From: a virus
DNA: 25,564 bases
Strand: one strand, 5' to 3'
Virus record (IMG/VR): IMGVR_UViG_3300042883_000387
Span: 1-25,564 of that record
Shown here: positions 7,986 to 14,042 of the stretch, one piece after another
Layout: every line of letters begins with the position of its first letter
Numbering within the stretch: the stretch's first letter is position 1
Translations under genes and position numbers: made by a program
The notes under the pieces: generated by a model
Database searches by the model: none
The model's input: the letters and a program-made list of their open reading frames with translations, nothing else
What the model was told of the DNA's origin: nothing

Positions 7986-8332
7986 TAAAACTCCTTTACA
8001 TCAAGTCCAATATAAACATCGCATACTCTTTTTGCTAATTTCTTAAATCTTTCTTCATGCTGATCGTAATCGTCATATCCATTATGAAATAAATAAACAT
8101 GGCAACACTCATGTAACATAGTTACAAATATCTTATCCCAAGTATCACACATCTTATCTATTTCAATTCGCATAGGATGAGTATGAAAATATCCCATTAC
8201 TTCATTTGTATTTATTACAGAAAATGTTATGCGATGAGCTTGGGGCATACCGCGCATTTCATTAAATGGTGGCAATGATGATAATGCTTTATATATTTTG
8301 CGCAGATTTTGTTTCGTTAAGAGCTTGGCCAT
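7985..8332 (-). CDS. SprT-like zinc metalloprotease domain protein
   Basis: The 115-residue protein contains the HExxH zinc motif as HECCH (residues 74-78) within 'VTMLHECCHVYLFHNGYDD', followed by a third candidate ligand in 'QHEERFKKLAKRV' (His92). This matches the minimal SprT/SprT-like metalloprotease domain; cellular relatives such as SPRTN cleave DNA-bound proteins. The C-terminal Zn ribbon of full SprT is absent. In a phage it might remove host proteins from DNA or process a virion protein; neither is shown here. The gene overlaps the HNH gene upstream by 44 nt. Confidence 0.72.
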   Translation of the reverse strand: MAKLLTKQNLRKIYKALSSLPPFNEMRGMPQAHRITFSVINTNEVMGYFHTHPMRIEIDKMCDTWDKIFVTMLHECCHVYLFHNGYDDYDQHEERFKKLAKRVCDVYIGLDVKEF

Positions 8333-8726
8333 AGTCTGCGTCTGTATAAGTAATCAATCCATTAGGTGAATAATATAAATATTTGCCGTCATTTTCTTCT
8401 TGTGTTTTTAATGTATGATGTGGCACGCATAAACTTTGAAACAAATTATTCTTAAACTTATTAGCATCTTGCCTATGCGGAAATATATGATCAATCGCAA
8501 CCGCTTCAATAACTCTGCCTTCTAAAAGACAAGCCTGGCATAAAGGCGCTTTACTTAATTGAGCTATTCTTTGTTTTTTCCAATAAGCCGTAGAATAAAG
8601 TTTACTGTTATCTTTATCTTTTTGAGTTTTTTCGCCGCCATGAATACTACAAAAGGCAGAGCGACTTGTTTTAAGATTATTGCAACCTAATTCGCGACAT
8701 TTATCACTAACAGGCGTATAAGGCAT
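8289..8726 (-). CDS. HNH endonuclease
   Basis: The 145-residue protein has an N-terminal zinc-knuckle-like segment (Cys10, Cys15, Cys26, His29) and a classical HNH core. This consists of 'PLCQACLLEG' (Cys63/Cys66), 'AIDHIFPHRQD' (Asp79-His80 and His84), an Asn in the following helix, and 'LCVPHHTLKT' with the last His. Free-standing HNH proteins of this size in HK97-like phages often assist terminase in cutting packaging sites. Here it is about 4 kb from terS, so it may instead act in recombination. The metal-binding and catalytic residues are intact. Confidence 0.85.
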   Translation of the reverse strand: MPYTPVSDKCRELGCNNLKTSRSAFCSIHGGEKTQKDKDNSKLYSTAYWKKQRIAQLSKAPLCQACLLEGRVIEAVAIDHIFPHRQDANKFKNNLFQSLCVPHHTLKTQEENDGKYLYYSPNGLITYTDADYGQALNETKSAQNI

Positions 8727-8738
8727 AATCTAATTTTA

Positions 8739-9029
8739 TCATATTTGACCTTCTAAAACTGCTAAAGTTTGTCGTAAAAGTTCTGATTCTGATCCATACT
8801 TTGCTTCAAAAGTCTTTTGACCTGCATGGAGCGCCACACCAAACCCGCCATTTTGATGATGCAAAGGACATAAAGGGATAGCCATACTCCAATGGCTACG
8901 CATAGCCAATCCAGCCCCATGCCGTATGTGGTGAATATGTGGAGCTGAATAACCAAACCCAAGATTGCGACATACAATGCAACCAATTTGAGATAACTTT
9001 TCATAGTGTCTTTTTTCATCCTTATTCAA
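8739..9029 (-). CDS. Ref-like RecA-dependent nuclease
   Basis: The 96-residue product shows the zinc/His pattern of the P1 Ref family: 'GCIVCRNLG' (Cys17/Cys20), 'HIHHIRHG' (His31, 33, 34), 'IPLCPLHHQNGGFGVALHAG' (Cys54, His57, 58, 68) and 'FEAKYGSE'. Ref of phage P1 is an HNH-type nuclease that cuts inside RecA-made D-loops. The start is TTG at 9029: AGGA lies 7 nt upstream, and the codon sits inside the end of the preceding gene. No in-frame ATG is available. It neighbours a NinB-like gene, consistent with a recombination cluster. Confidence 0.78.
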   Translation of the reverse strand: MNKDEKRHYEKLSQIGCIVCRNLGFGYSAPHIHHIRHGAGLAMRSHWSMAIPLCPLHHQNGGFGVALHAGQKTFEAKYGSESELLRQTLAVLEGQI

Positions 9030-9393
9030 TCGACCATCCTAGCTGGGCAAAATAACTTTCAATATTCTGTATGTAAAATGTAAATTCATCGATTGTAAGA
9101 TCACTCGTTGAGCGAACATAAGGCACTTGAACTCCATTAATAGTTTTCTGTTCAGATAAGAAAAGATGCCCACACAAAAGATGCACTTCCATAGGTAAGT
9201 AACCTGTGAAGTTACTAATGCTTTTATATAACCTGCCCCACAAAAACTTATTTGCTTCAATCGACCTCTTATTGCCATCAACCTTTTCTTTGATCGTAAC
9301 TTGAGGTGTCTTTCCTTCTTTGATTAATTCTTCCAAATAAATCTGAAGTTGCGGAAGGTTTTGCTGACTGACTATCCATTCTCTGTGCTTCAT
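9022..9393 (-). CDS. NinB-like recombination protein
   Basis: The 123-residue protein resembles NinB-type phage recombination proteins: 'KTPQVTIKEKVDGNKRSIEA', then 'NKFLWGRLYKSIS', and a C-terminal 'VRSTSDLTIDEFTFYIQNI' followed by 'FAQLGWSIE'. Lambda NinB binds DNA and works with annealing proteins. The ERF annealing protein at 14068-14610 could be its partner, though in a separate operon. The first 116 nt overlap the preceding gene in another frame; both frames look like real protein. The function is by similarity only. Confidence 0.6.
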   Translation of the reverse strand: MKHREWIVSQQNLPQLQIYLEELIKEGKTPQVTIKEKVDGNKRSIEANKFLWGRLYKSISNFTGYLPMEVHLLCGHLFLSEQKTINGVQVPYVRSTSDLTIDEFTFYIQNIESYFAQLGWSIE

Positions 9394-9547
9394 CTTTTAA
9401 TTCCTGTGCGTTATCGTGTATTTTAATCATCTTATGTCCATCCCATAATACAAATCTATTTGCGCCATCCGCAAGTATGTATTTAGATATATAAAAATTA
9501 TTGCGCTCAATGCAATATTTACTGACTTTGCTCCATTTATTTTGCAT
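9278..9547 (-). CDS. Hypothetical protein
   Basis: I start at the ATG at 9547, where AAGGAAG lies 6 nt upstream and the start overlaps the stop of the helicase-loader-like gene. The 89-residue product has an N-terminal block ('WSKVSKYCIERNNFYISKY', 'ILADGANRFVLWDGHKMIK') that reads like a compact domain. A charged low-complexity tail covers the 116-nt overlap with the NinB-like gene. I do not recognise it. The overlap raises the possibility that the tail is only tolerated sequence rather than functional. Confidence 0.6.
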   Translation of the reverse strand: MQNKWSKVSKYCIERNNFYISKYILADGANRFVLWDGHKMIKIHDNAQELKDEAQRMDSQSAKPSATSDLFGRINQRRKDTSSYDQRKG

Positions 9548-9965
9548 GTATAGCTTCCTTTGCGAATTCAAGTGAGATTGCTGGATAATTTTTTGGGTTA
9601 GCAATAATTCTATGCGCCCAAGCTCTCATATCTTTTAGCTTCTTATCTTCAATCTTATTGTCTTTAACAAATCTATTTACATTTGCCGCATATACCGCAT
9701 TTTCTTCTTTAGATAGTTTTGGTGCTTCTAGCCTGGCAAATTCAATTGGCTTTTCCCTGCATAATTGCAAGATGTCAAAAATACTGGGAAAGAATTTACT
9801 ATTATCAATATGCTTATCAAAAGCTTTAGTAACAATACTAAATTCAAACTTCTCAAGCTTATAAAACCAAACCCTTAAAGTGTTCTGATCTAATGGTTGT
9901 TTTTGATAGATTGATGCAAGTGTATCCATCATAGATTTAAAACTTATCTTGTCATTAATATTCAT
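9537..9965 (-). CDS. Helicase-loader-like replication protein (G39P-type)
   Basis: About 142 residues. The N-terminal two-thirds ('MMDTLASIYQKQPLDQNTLR', 'VWFYKLEKFEFSIVTKAFDK', 'SKFFPSIFDILQLC') follows the pattern of phage helicase loader/inhibitor proteins such as SPP1 G39P: a small helical domain with W...L and 'FPSI.DI' landmarks. It would load the host or phage replicative helicase at the origin. I chose the ATG at 9965 (AGG 5 nt upstream) over the GTG at 9971. The DUF1376 gene with iterons at 12129-12161 lies upstream in the same block and could provide origin recognition. Confidence 0.6.
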   Translation of the reverse strand: MNINDKISFKSMMDTLASIYQKQPLDQNTLRVWFYKLEKFEFSIVTKAFDKHIDNSKFFPSIFDILQLCREKPIEFARLEAPKLSKEENAVYAANVNRFVKDNKIEDKKLKDMRAWAHRIIANPKNYPAISLEFAKEAIHAK

Positions 9966-10245
9966 AATCACCTAAAACATGAAAATTAAAATTAGCATAA
10001 ACAAATTGTGGTAATGATCCAAATTTATAAGCACATTTACGAACTATATCGTCATATTTATTTTCTTTATTAGGCTTTATGCCTTTAAGCTTATAATATC
10101 GCTTTAATACTTCAGTTGCTATGTGCCATCCTGTAGGTTTATAGCCTAACATCATTCCGCTTTTTACATTGTTAATACTACCTTTTTGTCTTATCCAATA
10201 ATACAAAGGTATTTCTGTGTTTCTTTCTCTATCTTCTCTTATCAT
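9955..10245 (-). CDS. Hypothetical protein
   Basis: The 96-residue basic protein has 'IPLYYWIRQKGSINNVKSG', 'GWHIATEVLKRYYKLKGIK' and an aromatic C-terminus ('FVYANFNFHVLGDYEY'). I do not recognise it. The start has an excellent ribosome-binding site (AAAGGATAAGAT then ATG). The end overlaps the start of the helicase-loader-like gene, so it is probably co-translated with the replication block. The alternation of helical and aromatic stretches suggests a small folded DNA-associated protein, but this is only an impression. Confidence 0.65.
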   Translation of the reverse strand: MIREDRERNTEIPLYYWIRQKGSINNVKSGMMLGYKPTGWHIATEVLKRYYKLKGIKPNKENKYDDIVRKCAYKFGSLPQFVYANFNFHVLGDYEY

Positions 10246-10256
10246 ATCTTATCCTT

Positions 10257-10400
10257 TCATTTAGCCATCATATACAAGCCAACATTTCCAAGCGCGTAAC
10301 CAAAATAACAAACACTCATTCCATTATTACCAAGATAAAACTGTTCAATGCTAATATATGAATAGATAAGCCCTGTAATAATAATTAATATATGGCTCAA
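10257..10400 (-). CDS. 47-aa two-TM small membrane protein (TTG start)
   Basis: No ATG opens this frame. The best start is TTG at 10400, which overlaps the stop of the preceding 63-codon gene (TTTGA) and has GAG 8 nt upstream. The peptide has two hydrophobic helices: 'HILIIITGLIYSYISIEQF' and 'VCYFGYALGNVGLYMMAK', with a 'GNNGM' turn between them. Similar 'GNtGM...GYa.aNvGl' small membrane proteins recur in phages without known function. It sits in a run of tiny membrane peptides with coupled starts. Confidence 0.6.
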   Translation of the reverse strand: MSHILIIITGLIYSYISIEQFYLGNNGMSVCYFGYALGNVGLYMMAK

Positions 10401-10588
10401 AATAATGGCTCGTCTGTTATTAGATCAAATACATTTTCTTTTGGCGGAGCTGGTAATTTTTCAATTCTATGATTACCTCTGTGCAATATATAGCATTCGG
10501 CTTCATGCTTTGTTCTAAATCTGCGAATTGGCTCACCTAGATCATCAAAGACTTGATAGCGAAATAAGACTTCCATTGTGTAACTCAT
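10397..10588 (-). CDS. Hypothetical 63-aa protein
   Basis: A soluble-looking protein with 'VLFRYQVFDDLGEPIRRFRT', 'KHEAECYILHRGNHRIEKL' and a Pro-rich end ('PAPPKENVFDL'). The layout (beta-strand pair, then an A/E-rich helix with Tyr and Arg-Gly) suggests a small alpha/beta fold. I do not recognise the family. The ATG at 10588 overlaps the stop of the upstream 34-codon membrane peptide (ATGA), which supports this start over the internal ATG at codon 5. Confidence 0.6.
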   Translation of the reverse strand: MSYTMEVLFRYQVFDDLGEPIRRFRTKHEAECYILHRGNHRIEKLPAPPKENVFDLITDEPLF

Positions 10589-10689
10589 CTTATAAATGCT
10601 AATTCTAACACTAAAGACATTCCAAGCATTAAGCCAATAAATCCGCCAATTAATAATATTATGATTGCAAATTCTAAAATTTTAACCAT
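10585..10689 (-). CDS. 34-aa single-TM peptide
   Basis: ATG at 10689 with GGGAAG about 7 nt upstream; the stop overlaps the start of the next gene by ATGA, and the start overlaps the stop of the upstream 38-codon peptide. The peptide is one membrane helix ('ILEFAIIILLIGGFIGLMLG') with a short polar end. The overlaps on both sides are the main evidence that it is translated. The function is unknown; tiny phage membrane peptides may affect host envelope proteins or superinfection. Confidence 0.5.
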   Translation of the reverse strand: MVKILEFAIIILLIGGFIGLMLGMSLVLELAFIR

Positions 10690-10798
10690 TAAATTCTTCC
10701 CATAAAAAATATAAGACGAGTGCAACGACCAAAAATAAAACCGCCCACAAAAGAAAAGCTACAACTTTAAAGACCAACCACAAATTTGCTAGAATCAT
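10682..10798 (-). CDS. 38-aa single-TM peptide
   Basis: ATG at 10798 with a GAGA-type weak ribosome-binding site. The start lies within the end of the 72-residue gene at 10767-10985, and the stop falls inside the start of the next membrane peptide. The sequence is a single long hydrophobic helix ('VVAFLLWAVLFLVVALVLYF') flanked by Lys at the N-side and 'WEEFNG' at the C-side. The function is unknown. The chain of coupled overlaps with neighbours supports expression. Confidence 0.48.
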   Translation of the reverse strand: MILANLWLVFKVVAFLLWAVLFLVVALVLYFLWEEFNG

Positions 10799-10985
10799 AT
10801 TTTTTCTCAATTCCATTAATTGTTTTAGATTCACCCGCTACTAATTGAGTGATTGTAAGATTATGGCGCTTACCCTTGAGGTCGCGCATCCACTCCAGGC
10901 TATCAGGCTCAAAGAATGAAATCATCTTCCAAACTATTTCGCCATTATGCCCCGTTTCTTCTATCAACCATGCTTTAGTTTCCAT
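10767..10985 (-). CDS. Hypothetical 72-aa protein
   Basis: A small soluble protein ('KAWLIEETGHNGEIVWKMIS', 'FFEPDSLEWMRDLKGKRHNL') with a beta-rich start and a charged middle. I do not recognise it with confidence. It starts after a standard leader of this genome (AAAGGATAAGACAAT then ATG), 6 nt after the upstream stop. It belongs to the leftward block between replication genes and the SleB-type hydrolase. Confidence 0.6.
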   Translation of the reverse strand: METKAWLIEETGHNGEIVWKMISFFEPDSLEWMRDLKGKRHNLTITQLVAGESKTINGIEKKYDSSKFVVGL

Positions 10986-10991
10986 ATTGTC

Positions 10992-11210
10992 TTATCCTTT
11001 GAGTTTTTCTAATATAACCTTTGCATTTCTAACACAAGGTATTTCGTCATATCTTGGATCACCTTGAGTTAAGCCTTCTACCATCCAATCTAAAGCTTCA
11101 ACAAGCTCATTAACATCTCTAGCCAATGCTTTTCTATACTCAAGATCAGTTTGAGTTTGTCTGTGGACTTTTAAAAGCCATTCTTTAGTATCAGGTTCTT
11201 TATTCTTCAT
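10992..11210 (-). CDS. Hypothetical helical 72-aa protein
   Basis: The sequence is largely helical and charged ('TQTDLEYRKALARDVNELVE', 'ALDWMVEGLTQGDPRYDEI', 'VRNAKVILEKLKG'). No catalytic or metal motif is visible, and I do not recognise it. Its ATG lies inside the last codons of the upstream gene (11-nt overlap), consistent with coupled translation. Confidence 0.6.
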   Translation of the reverse strand: MKNKEPDTKEWLLKVHRQTQTDLEYRKALARDVNELVEALDWMVEGLTQGDPRYDEIPCVRNAKVILEKLKG

Positions 11211-11469
11211 TTTGATTAATTAATCTAACGCTTTTAAGTTTACGAGTATTGCCATCAAATACAAATTCTACATTGCATCGACTAGCGCGTCTTTTATTTG
11301 TGGCCGCACAAAGGCCAACTTTATCATAATGTCTTAAAAATACCGAATAGGGAGCTATTACATCTTCAATCGGTGCTGGTCTAGTTTTTGCTACTTCTTG
11401 AACATTGAGTTCGCCATTTAACTGACGAACCCAAGTTTCTAAATTACTCATTGTTGTATCTTGTGTCAT
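11200..11469 (-). CDS. Hypothetical 89-aa protein
   Basis: The product has an N-terminal helix ('METWVRQL'-like: 'NLETWVRQLNGELNVQEV'), a middle 'PYSVFLRHYDKVGLCAATNK' and a C-terminal strand pair ('NVEFVFDGNTRKLKSVRLI'). AAGGA lies 7 nt before the ATG at 11469, so I prefer it to the internal ATG at codon 7. I do not recognise the family. It lies immediately downstream of the SleB-type hydrolase. Confidence 0.6.
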   Translation of the reverse strand: MTQDTTMSNLETWVRQLNGELNVQEVAKTRPAPIEDVIAPYSVFLRHYDKVGLCAATNKRRASRCNVEFVFDGNTRKLKSVRLINQNEE

Positions 11470-11478
11470 GTCTTTTCC

Positions 11479-11835
11479 TTAATAAAAAATATGATTTGCT
11501 ATAGCTATCTTAACTTCTTTTTGTCTTGCCCAAAAAGGTTTTGCCATTTGTTTCGTATGAAACCATTTTGCACCCTTTGTTGGATCATCTATCCTTTTTT
11601 CTAAAATCGCTTTTGCAAGCGGTTCTAAATAAGCTATTTGTGTTTTACTTGGCATTCCATAATCAAGAAACTGATATTGAGCTGGTTGCTTCATTACTTC
11701 ACAAATAGTTTTCGGATAATTTGGATCGGCTTTGCGGTTAATCGCAGTATAAGCAACTGCAACTTTTCCCATATCAGGTTCACCCCTTGCTTCACCAAAC
11801 ATAATTGCTGATAGACATAAGATTTCATTTATCAT
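11479..11835 (-). CDS. SleB-type cell wall hydrolase
   Basis: The 118-residue protein matches the Hydrolase_2/SleB domain: 'LSAIMFGEARGEPDMGKVAV' with the catalytic-type Glu in 'GEARGE', 'AINRKADPNYPKTICEVM', 'QYQFLD' and C-terminal 'GAKWFHTKQMAKPFWARQK'. SleB proteins are lytic transglycosylase-like enzymes acting on peptidoglycan. It lacks a clear cleavable signal peptide and is only the catalytic domain. It is the second wall hydrolase in the window, besides the GH24 lysozyme about 6 kb away, and might act in entry or in lysis. Confidence 0.82.
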   Translation of the reverse strand: MINEILCLSAIMFGEARGEPDMGKVAVAYTAINRKADPNYPKTICEVMKQPAQYQFLDYGMPSKTQIAYLEPLAKAILEKRIDDPTKGAKWFHTKQMAKPFWARQKEVKIAIANHIFY

Positions 11836-11843
11836 CTTTCTTC

Positions 11844-12494
11844 CTAAAATGTTACTGATACGGACTGCTCATCCAAGAAACGATGCTGATTTAAATAAGT
11901 GCTAGCATTTGGAATAAACTGTCCACCCTTCTCAAACCATTGCTTGCTTTCTTTTTGCCAAGCTAAAGTTTTAAGAACATCTTGTAAATTAGGTCTTATC
12001 TTATACCAAGATTTTCTTGCGGCTTCTTTACCGACCTTTTTTGGATACTCTTGCCAAAATATATCAAAATCGGATGATATATCTATATGGTTATTAGTTA
12101 TTGGTTCTTGGTTATTAGTTATTAGTTGGTTGAACATCCGTTGAACGCCCGTTGAACGCCCGTTGGAATTCGCCCGTTTCTCGGCACTCTTACGACCTGC
12201 CGCCGCCGCAGAATCTATCCGTTCGTGATAGAATTTAATCTCATTATCACACCTTCTTTGAATAAAACCAGCTTCAGTTTCCACAAAGAAATCTTTAAGC
12301 ACATTTTTAATAGCATCCTTTTCATCTTGTGTCCTCGCAGTTAGTAATCGGAATATTTTGTCTATATCTAATGGAAGTGGTTCTTCATTAAGATAATATT
12401 GATCTAATAGTTGATGGTAACAACCATGTTCGAGCAGAGTTAAATGGCCTGTGTCTGCCCTGTAGTCTGATATATTGTGCTGATAGTAATGCAA
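11844..12494 (-). CDS. DUF1376 (YdaU-like) replication protein
   Basis: The 216-residue product has the DUF1376 N-terminus ('YYQHNISDYRADTGHLTLLE', 'HGCYHQLLDQYYLNEEPLPL'), a linker with the iteron-encoded residues, and a C-terminal module 'FDIFWQEYPKKVGKEAARKS' to 'IPNASTYLNQHRFLDE'. That combination is typical of phage replication initiator-like proteins filling the lambda O position. The start is TTG: GAAGGGA lies about 7 nt upstream and no suitable ATG exists. The linker-coding DNA holds three tandem 11-bp repeats, as in phages whose origin lies within the initiator gene. Confidence 0.8.
   Translation of the reverse strand: MHYYQHNISDYRADTGHLTLLEHGCYHQLLDQYYLNEEPLPLDIDKIFRLLTARTQDEKDAIKNVLKDFFVETEAGFIQRRCDNEIKFYHERIDSAAAAGRKSAEKRANSNGRSTGVQRMFNQLITNNQEPITNNHIDISSDFDIFWQEYPKKVGKEAARKSWYKIRPNLQDVLKTLAWQKESKQWFEKGGQFIPNASTYLNQHRFLDEQSVSVTF
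12089..12161. repeat. Iteron cluster with AT-rich direct repeats, candidate replication origin
   Basis: Three directly adjacent 11-bp units, GTTGAACATCC, GTTGAACGCCC and GTTGAACGCCC, occupy 12129-12139, 12140-12150 and 12151-12161. Next to them, the 14-mer GGTTATTAGTTATT occurs at 12089 and again at 12110, 21 bp apart (about two helical turns), in AT-rich DNA. All of this lies inside the DUF1376 gene. Iterons one helical turn apart, plus an AT-rich neighbour, inside an initiator-like gene is the arrangement of the lambda origin. The origin role is inference. Confidence 0.5.
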
Positions 12495-12540
12495 TTAGTT
12501 TCCCTTCTTTTATCTTGTCTTTTTTATTATTAAACGAATT

Positions 12541-12897
12541 CTATGATTCGTGCAAGTATTTTTGTATTATTTTTTGAGCTTCCTCAAACCCATATGCCAC
12601 TTTCGCACCATAACCCATTGATTCTGCTAGATTAAGGAAGTCTATTTGATTTTGTTGTAATCTTGCACTTTTATCGGCTTTCATCTCTAAAAATAGGCCA
12701 TGAAGGCCATTTGCTGGAATCATAAGAAACAAATCGGATACCCCTGCGGTTACCCCCTCTTGTTTAAGTTTAATAGCAGTTCCGATGTGCCTAGCGCCGC
12801 CATTTGGTATAGCAAACAGGCATTTTGCCATTAATGGATATTGAAGCCTAAACCATTTAATAAGCAAAGTCTGTGCCAAGTGTTCGTTATTTTTCAT
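12541..12897 (-). CDS. VRR-NUC domain nuclease
   Basis: The 118-residue protein fits the VRR-NUC family of PD-(D/E)XK nucleases: 'FAIPNGGARHIGTAIKLKQE', 'GVTAGVSDLFLMIP' (Asp55), 'GLFLEMKADKSARLQQNQ' (Glu71, Lys73, Gln82) and a C-terminal 'GYGAKVAYGFEEAQKII'. All catalytic residues are present. Stand-alone phage VRR-NUC proteins probably cut branched DNA such as Holliday junctions. It is the first gene of the leftward middle block and faces the rightward operon across a 94-bp divergent intergenic region. Confidence 0.88.
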   Translation of the reverse strand: MKNNEHLAQTLLIKWFRLQYPLMAKCLFAIPNGGARHIGTAIKLKQEGVTAGVSDLFLMIPANGLHGLFLEMKADKSARLQQNQIDFLNLAESMGYGAKVAYGFEEAQKIIQKYLHES

Positions 12898-12916
12898 AAA
12901 TATATTTAAAAAATGT

Positions 12917-12944
12917 TTGACATGATTTTTAAAAGGTATATATT
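12917..12944 (+). promoter_or_regulatory. Sigma70-like promoter of the rightward operon
   Basis: A consensus -35 TTGACA at 12917-12922 is followed after 16 bp by TATATT at 12939-12944. It lies about 50 bp before the first rightward ATG (12992) and should be read by host sigma70 RNA polymerase, which fits early expression. I could not identify an equally good leftward promoter in the same divergent gap. Confidence 0.7.
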
Positions 12945-12991
12945 AACACCTAGCAACACACTTTTATTAACGAAACTTTAAGGAAACTAAA

Positions 12992-13294
12992 ATGACTAAA
13001 GCAACTATCAAAATCGAAAACAACACTTTAACAGTTAGTTCAACTCAATTTGTTAAGGATATCGTTGTAACAAATCCTCATAAAGAAGTTCTTTTTTACA
13101 GAATTCAAGAATTAATTGGTGATGAGCCATTTATGCAATGGGAAATTATTGGCGGTCTTACTGAAGCTGATATTGATTATATTTGGGCTTCTTTGGATGA
13201 TGATGAAGTTGCATTGGCTCGCAAAGCAGGCATTAAAAGCTATAATGAATTTTGGGCATCATTTGGTTATGATAATGAAATGGTGGTTGCATAA
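12992..13294 (+). CDS. Hypothetical acidic 100-aa protein
   Basis: First gene of the rightward operon, with TTAAGGAAACTAAA before its ATG. The protein opens with 'ATIKIENNTLTVSSTQF' and is acidic toward the end ('DIDYIWASLDDDEVALARKA', 'NEFWASFGYDNEMVVA'). I do not recognise it. First genes of phage early operons often act on the host, and its acidity would suit a DNA-mimic or inhibitor, but this is a guess. Its stop shares TAATG with the next gene. Confidence 0.65.
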   Translation: MTKATIKIENNTLTVSSTQFVKDIVVTNPHKEVLFYRIQELIGDEPFMQWEIIGGLTEADIDYIWASLDDDEVALARKAGIKSYNEFWASFGYDNEMVVA

Positions 13295-13551
13295 TGAAAA
13301 CACTATTAACCGCACTATTAATCGCACTCCCGATCATGGCAATCGGGGGTGAATCACCAAAGCTTCGTTATAATTGGGTTGAAAACAAATATAACTACGC
13401 ACCTCAAGATGCCAAGCTTAAATACAATTGGACTGCCGACAAATATGAATTTGTTGCACCTAATTCAAAACTCAAGCATAATTCGCAAAGCGGTAATTAC
13501 GAGTATGTGCAAACACAAATTGATCCTTACAAATCTGAAATAGGGGAATAA
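13294..13551 (+). CDS. Secreted small protein with three 18-residue repeats
   Basis: The 85-residue product has a signal peptide (MKTLLTALLIALPIMAIGG) followed by three tandem 18-residue repeats: KLRYNWVENKYNYAPQDA, KLKYNWTADKYEFVAPNS and KLKHNSQSGNYEYVQTQI, at about residues 23-76. The repeats contain regular aromatic and basic residues. The third is more divergent. It should be exported to the periplasm of a Gram-negative host. I do not recognise the family; export of an early protein suggests an envelope target. Translation is coupled to the upstream gene by TAATG. Confidence 0.68.
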   Translation: MKTLLTALLIALPIMAIGGESPKLRYNWVENKYNYAPQDAKLKYNWTADKYEFVAPNSKLKHNSQSGNYEYVQTQIDPYKSEIGE

Positions 13552-13552
13552 T

Positions 13553-13666
13553 ATGACAACACAAAATAAGAAACTAATTATTTATGCAATTGCTTTTTGG
13601 GCTTACTTTGGCATGTGGCTTTATGTCTTACTACCTTTACTAGACAATTTCTTAAAAGGGGTGTAA
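13553..13666 (+). CDS. 37-aa single-TM peptide
   Basis: ATG at 13553 directly after the stop of the upstream secreted-protein gene, with AGGGGAAT upstream; the stop at 13664-13666 is 1 nt before the next ATG. The peptide has a short basic N-terminus (MTTQNKKL), one membrane helix ('IIYAIAFWAYFGMWLYVLLP') and a polar C-terminus. The function is unknown. Exact packing between neighbours and a good ribosome-binding site support it as a gene. Confidence 0.6.
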   Translation: MTTQNKKLIIYAIAFWAYFGMWLYVLLPLLDNFLKGV

Positions 13667-13667
13667 T

Positions 13668-14042
13668 ATGACGAAGAATCAACAAGTTACGGGGGCAAGT
13701 ATGTCTGACCAGCAACGAGAGATGCAACACAAGATTCATATTCAAACTATGATGAATCCTGATCCTGACTTTTTGGATTTAGAACCTCATATATCTTTGC
13801 AAGAACTAATTGAACATCATATTACTTTTAATGCTGAAGTCTTTTCTGATTTTTACGATGAGATTGAAGTTCAAAATCAAGTAAAGAATATTCTTTATGA
13901 TCGTAATGATGATAAGTTAGGCCGCATTAAAGATGTTTATGATGCGGAAATTAAAAGAATTGCAAAGTTTATAGCTGAAAACTATGAAACAAATAGTTTT
14001 GCTAAATGGGCTTATAACGATACAATATCGCATGTAATTTAA
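13668..14042 (+). CDS. Hypothetical 124-aa protein
   Basis: The protein is acidic and helical, with 'SDQQREMQHKIHIQTMMNPD', 'LDLEPHISLQELIEHHITF' and 'DKLGRIKDVYDAEIKRIAKF'. I do not recognise it. AAGGGGTGTAAT precedes the ATG at 13668; an internal ATG at codon 12 is an alternative start. It sits between tiny membrane and secreted proteins and the ERF gene in the rightward operon. Confidence 0.62.
   Translation: MTKNQQVTGASMSDQQREMQHKIHIQTMMNPDPDFLDLEPHISLQELIEHHITFNAEVFSDFYDEIEVQNQVKNILYDRNDDKLGRIKDVYDAEIKRIAKFIAENYETNSFAKWAYNDTISHVI

Noticed and set aside
8762-9281. Leftward 85- and 80-codon ORFs inside the Ref-like and NinB-like genes
   Set aside because: They lie in the alternative frame of genes with recognised motifs and have no supporting ribosome-binding site.
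12898-12991. Leftward promoter candidate (TTGCTA with TTTAAA, 17-bp spacer) for the VRR-NUC block
   Set aside because: Both hexamers match the consensus at only four of six positions in very AT-rich DNA, which is not enough to call.
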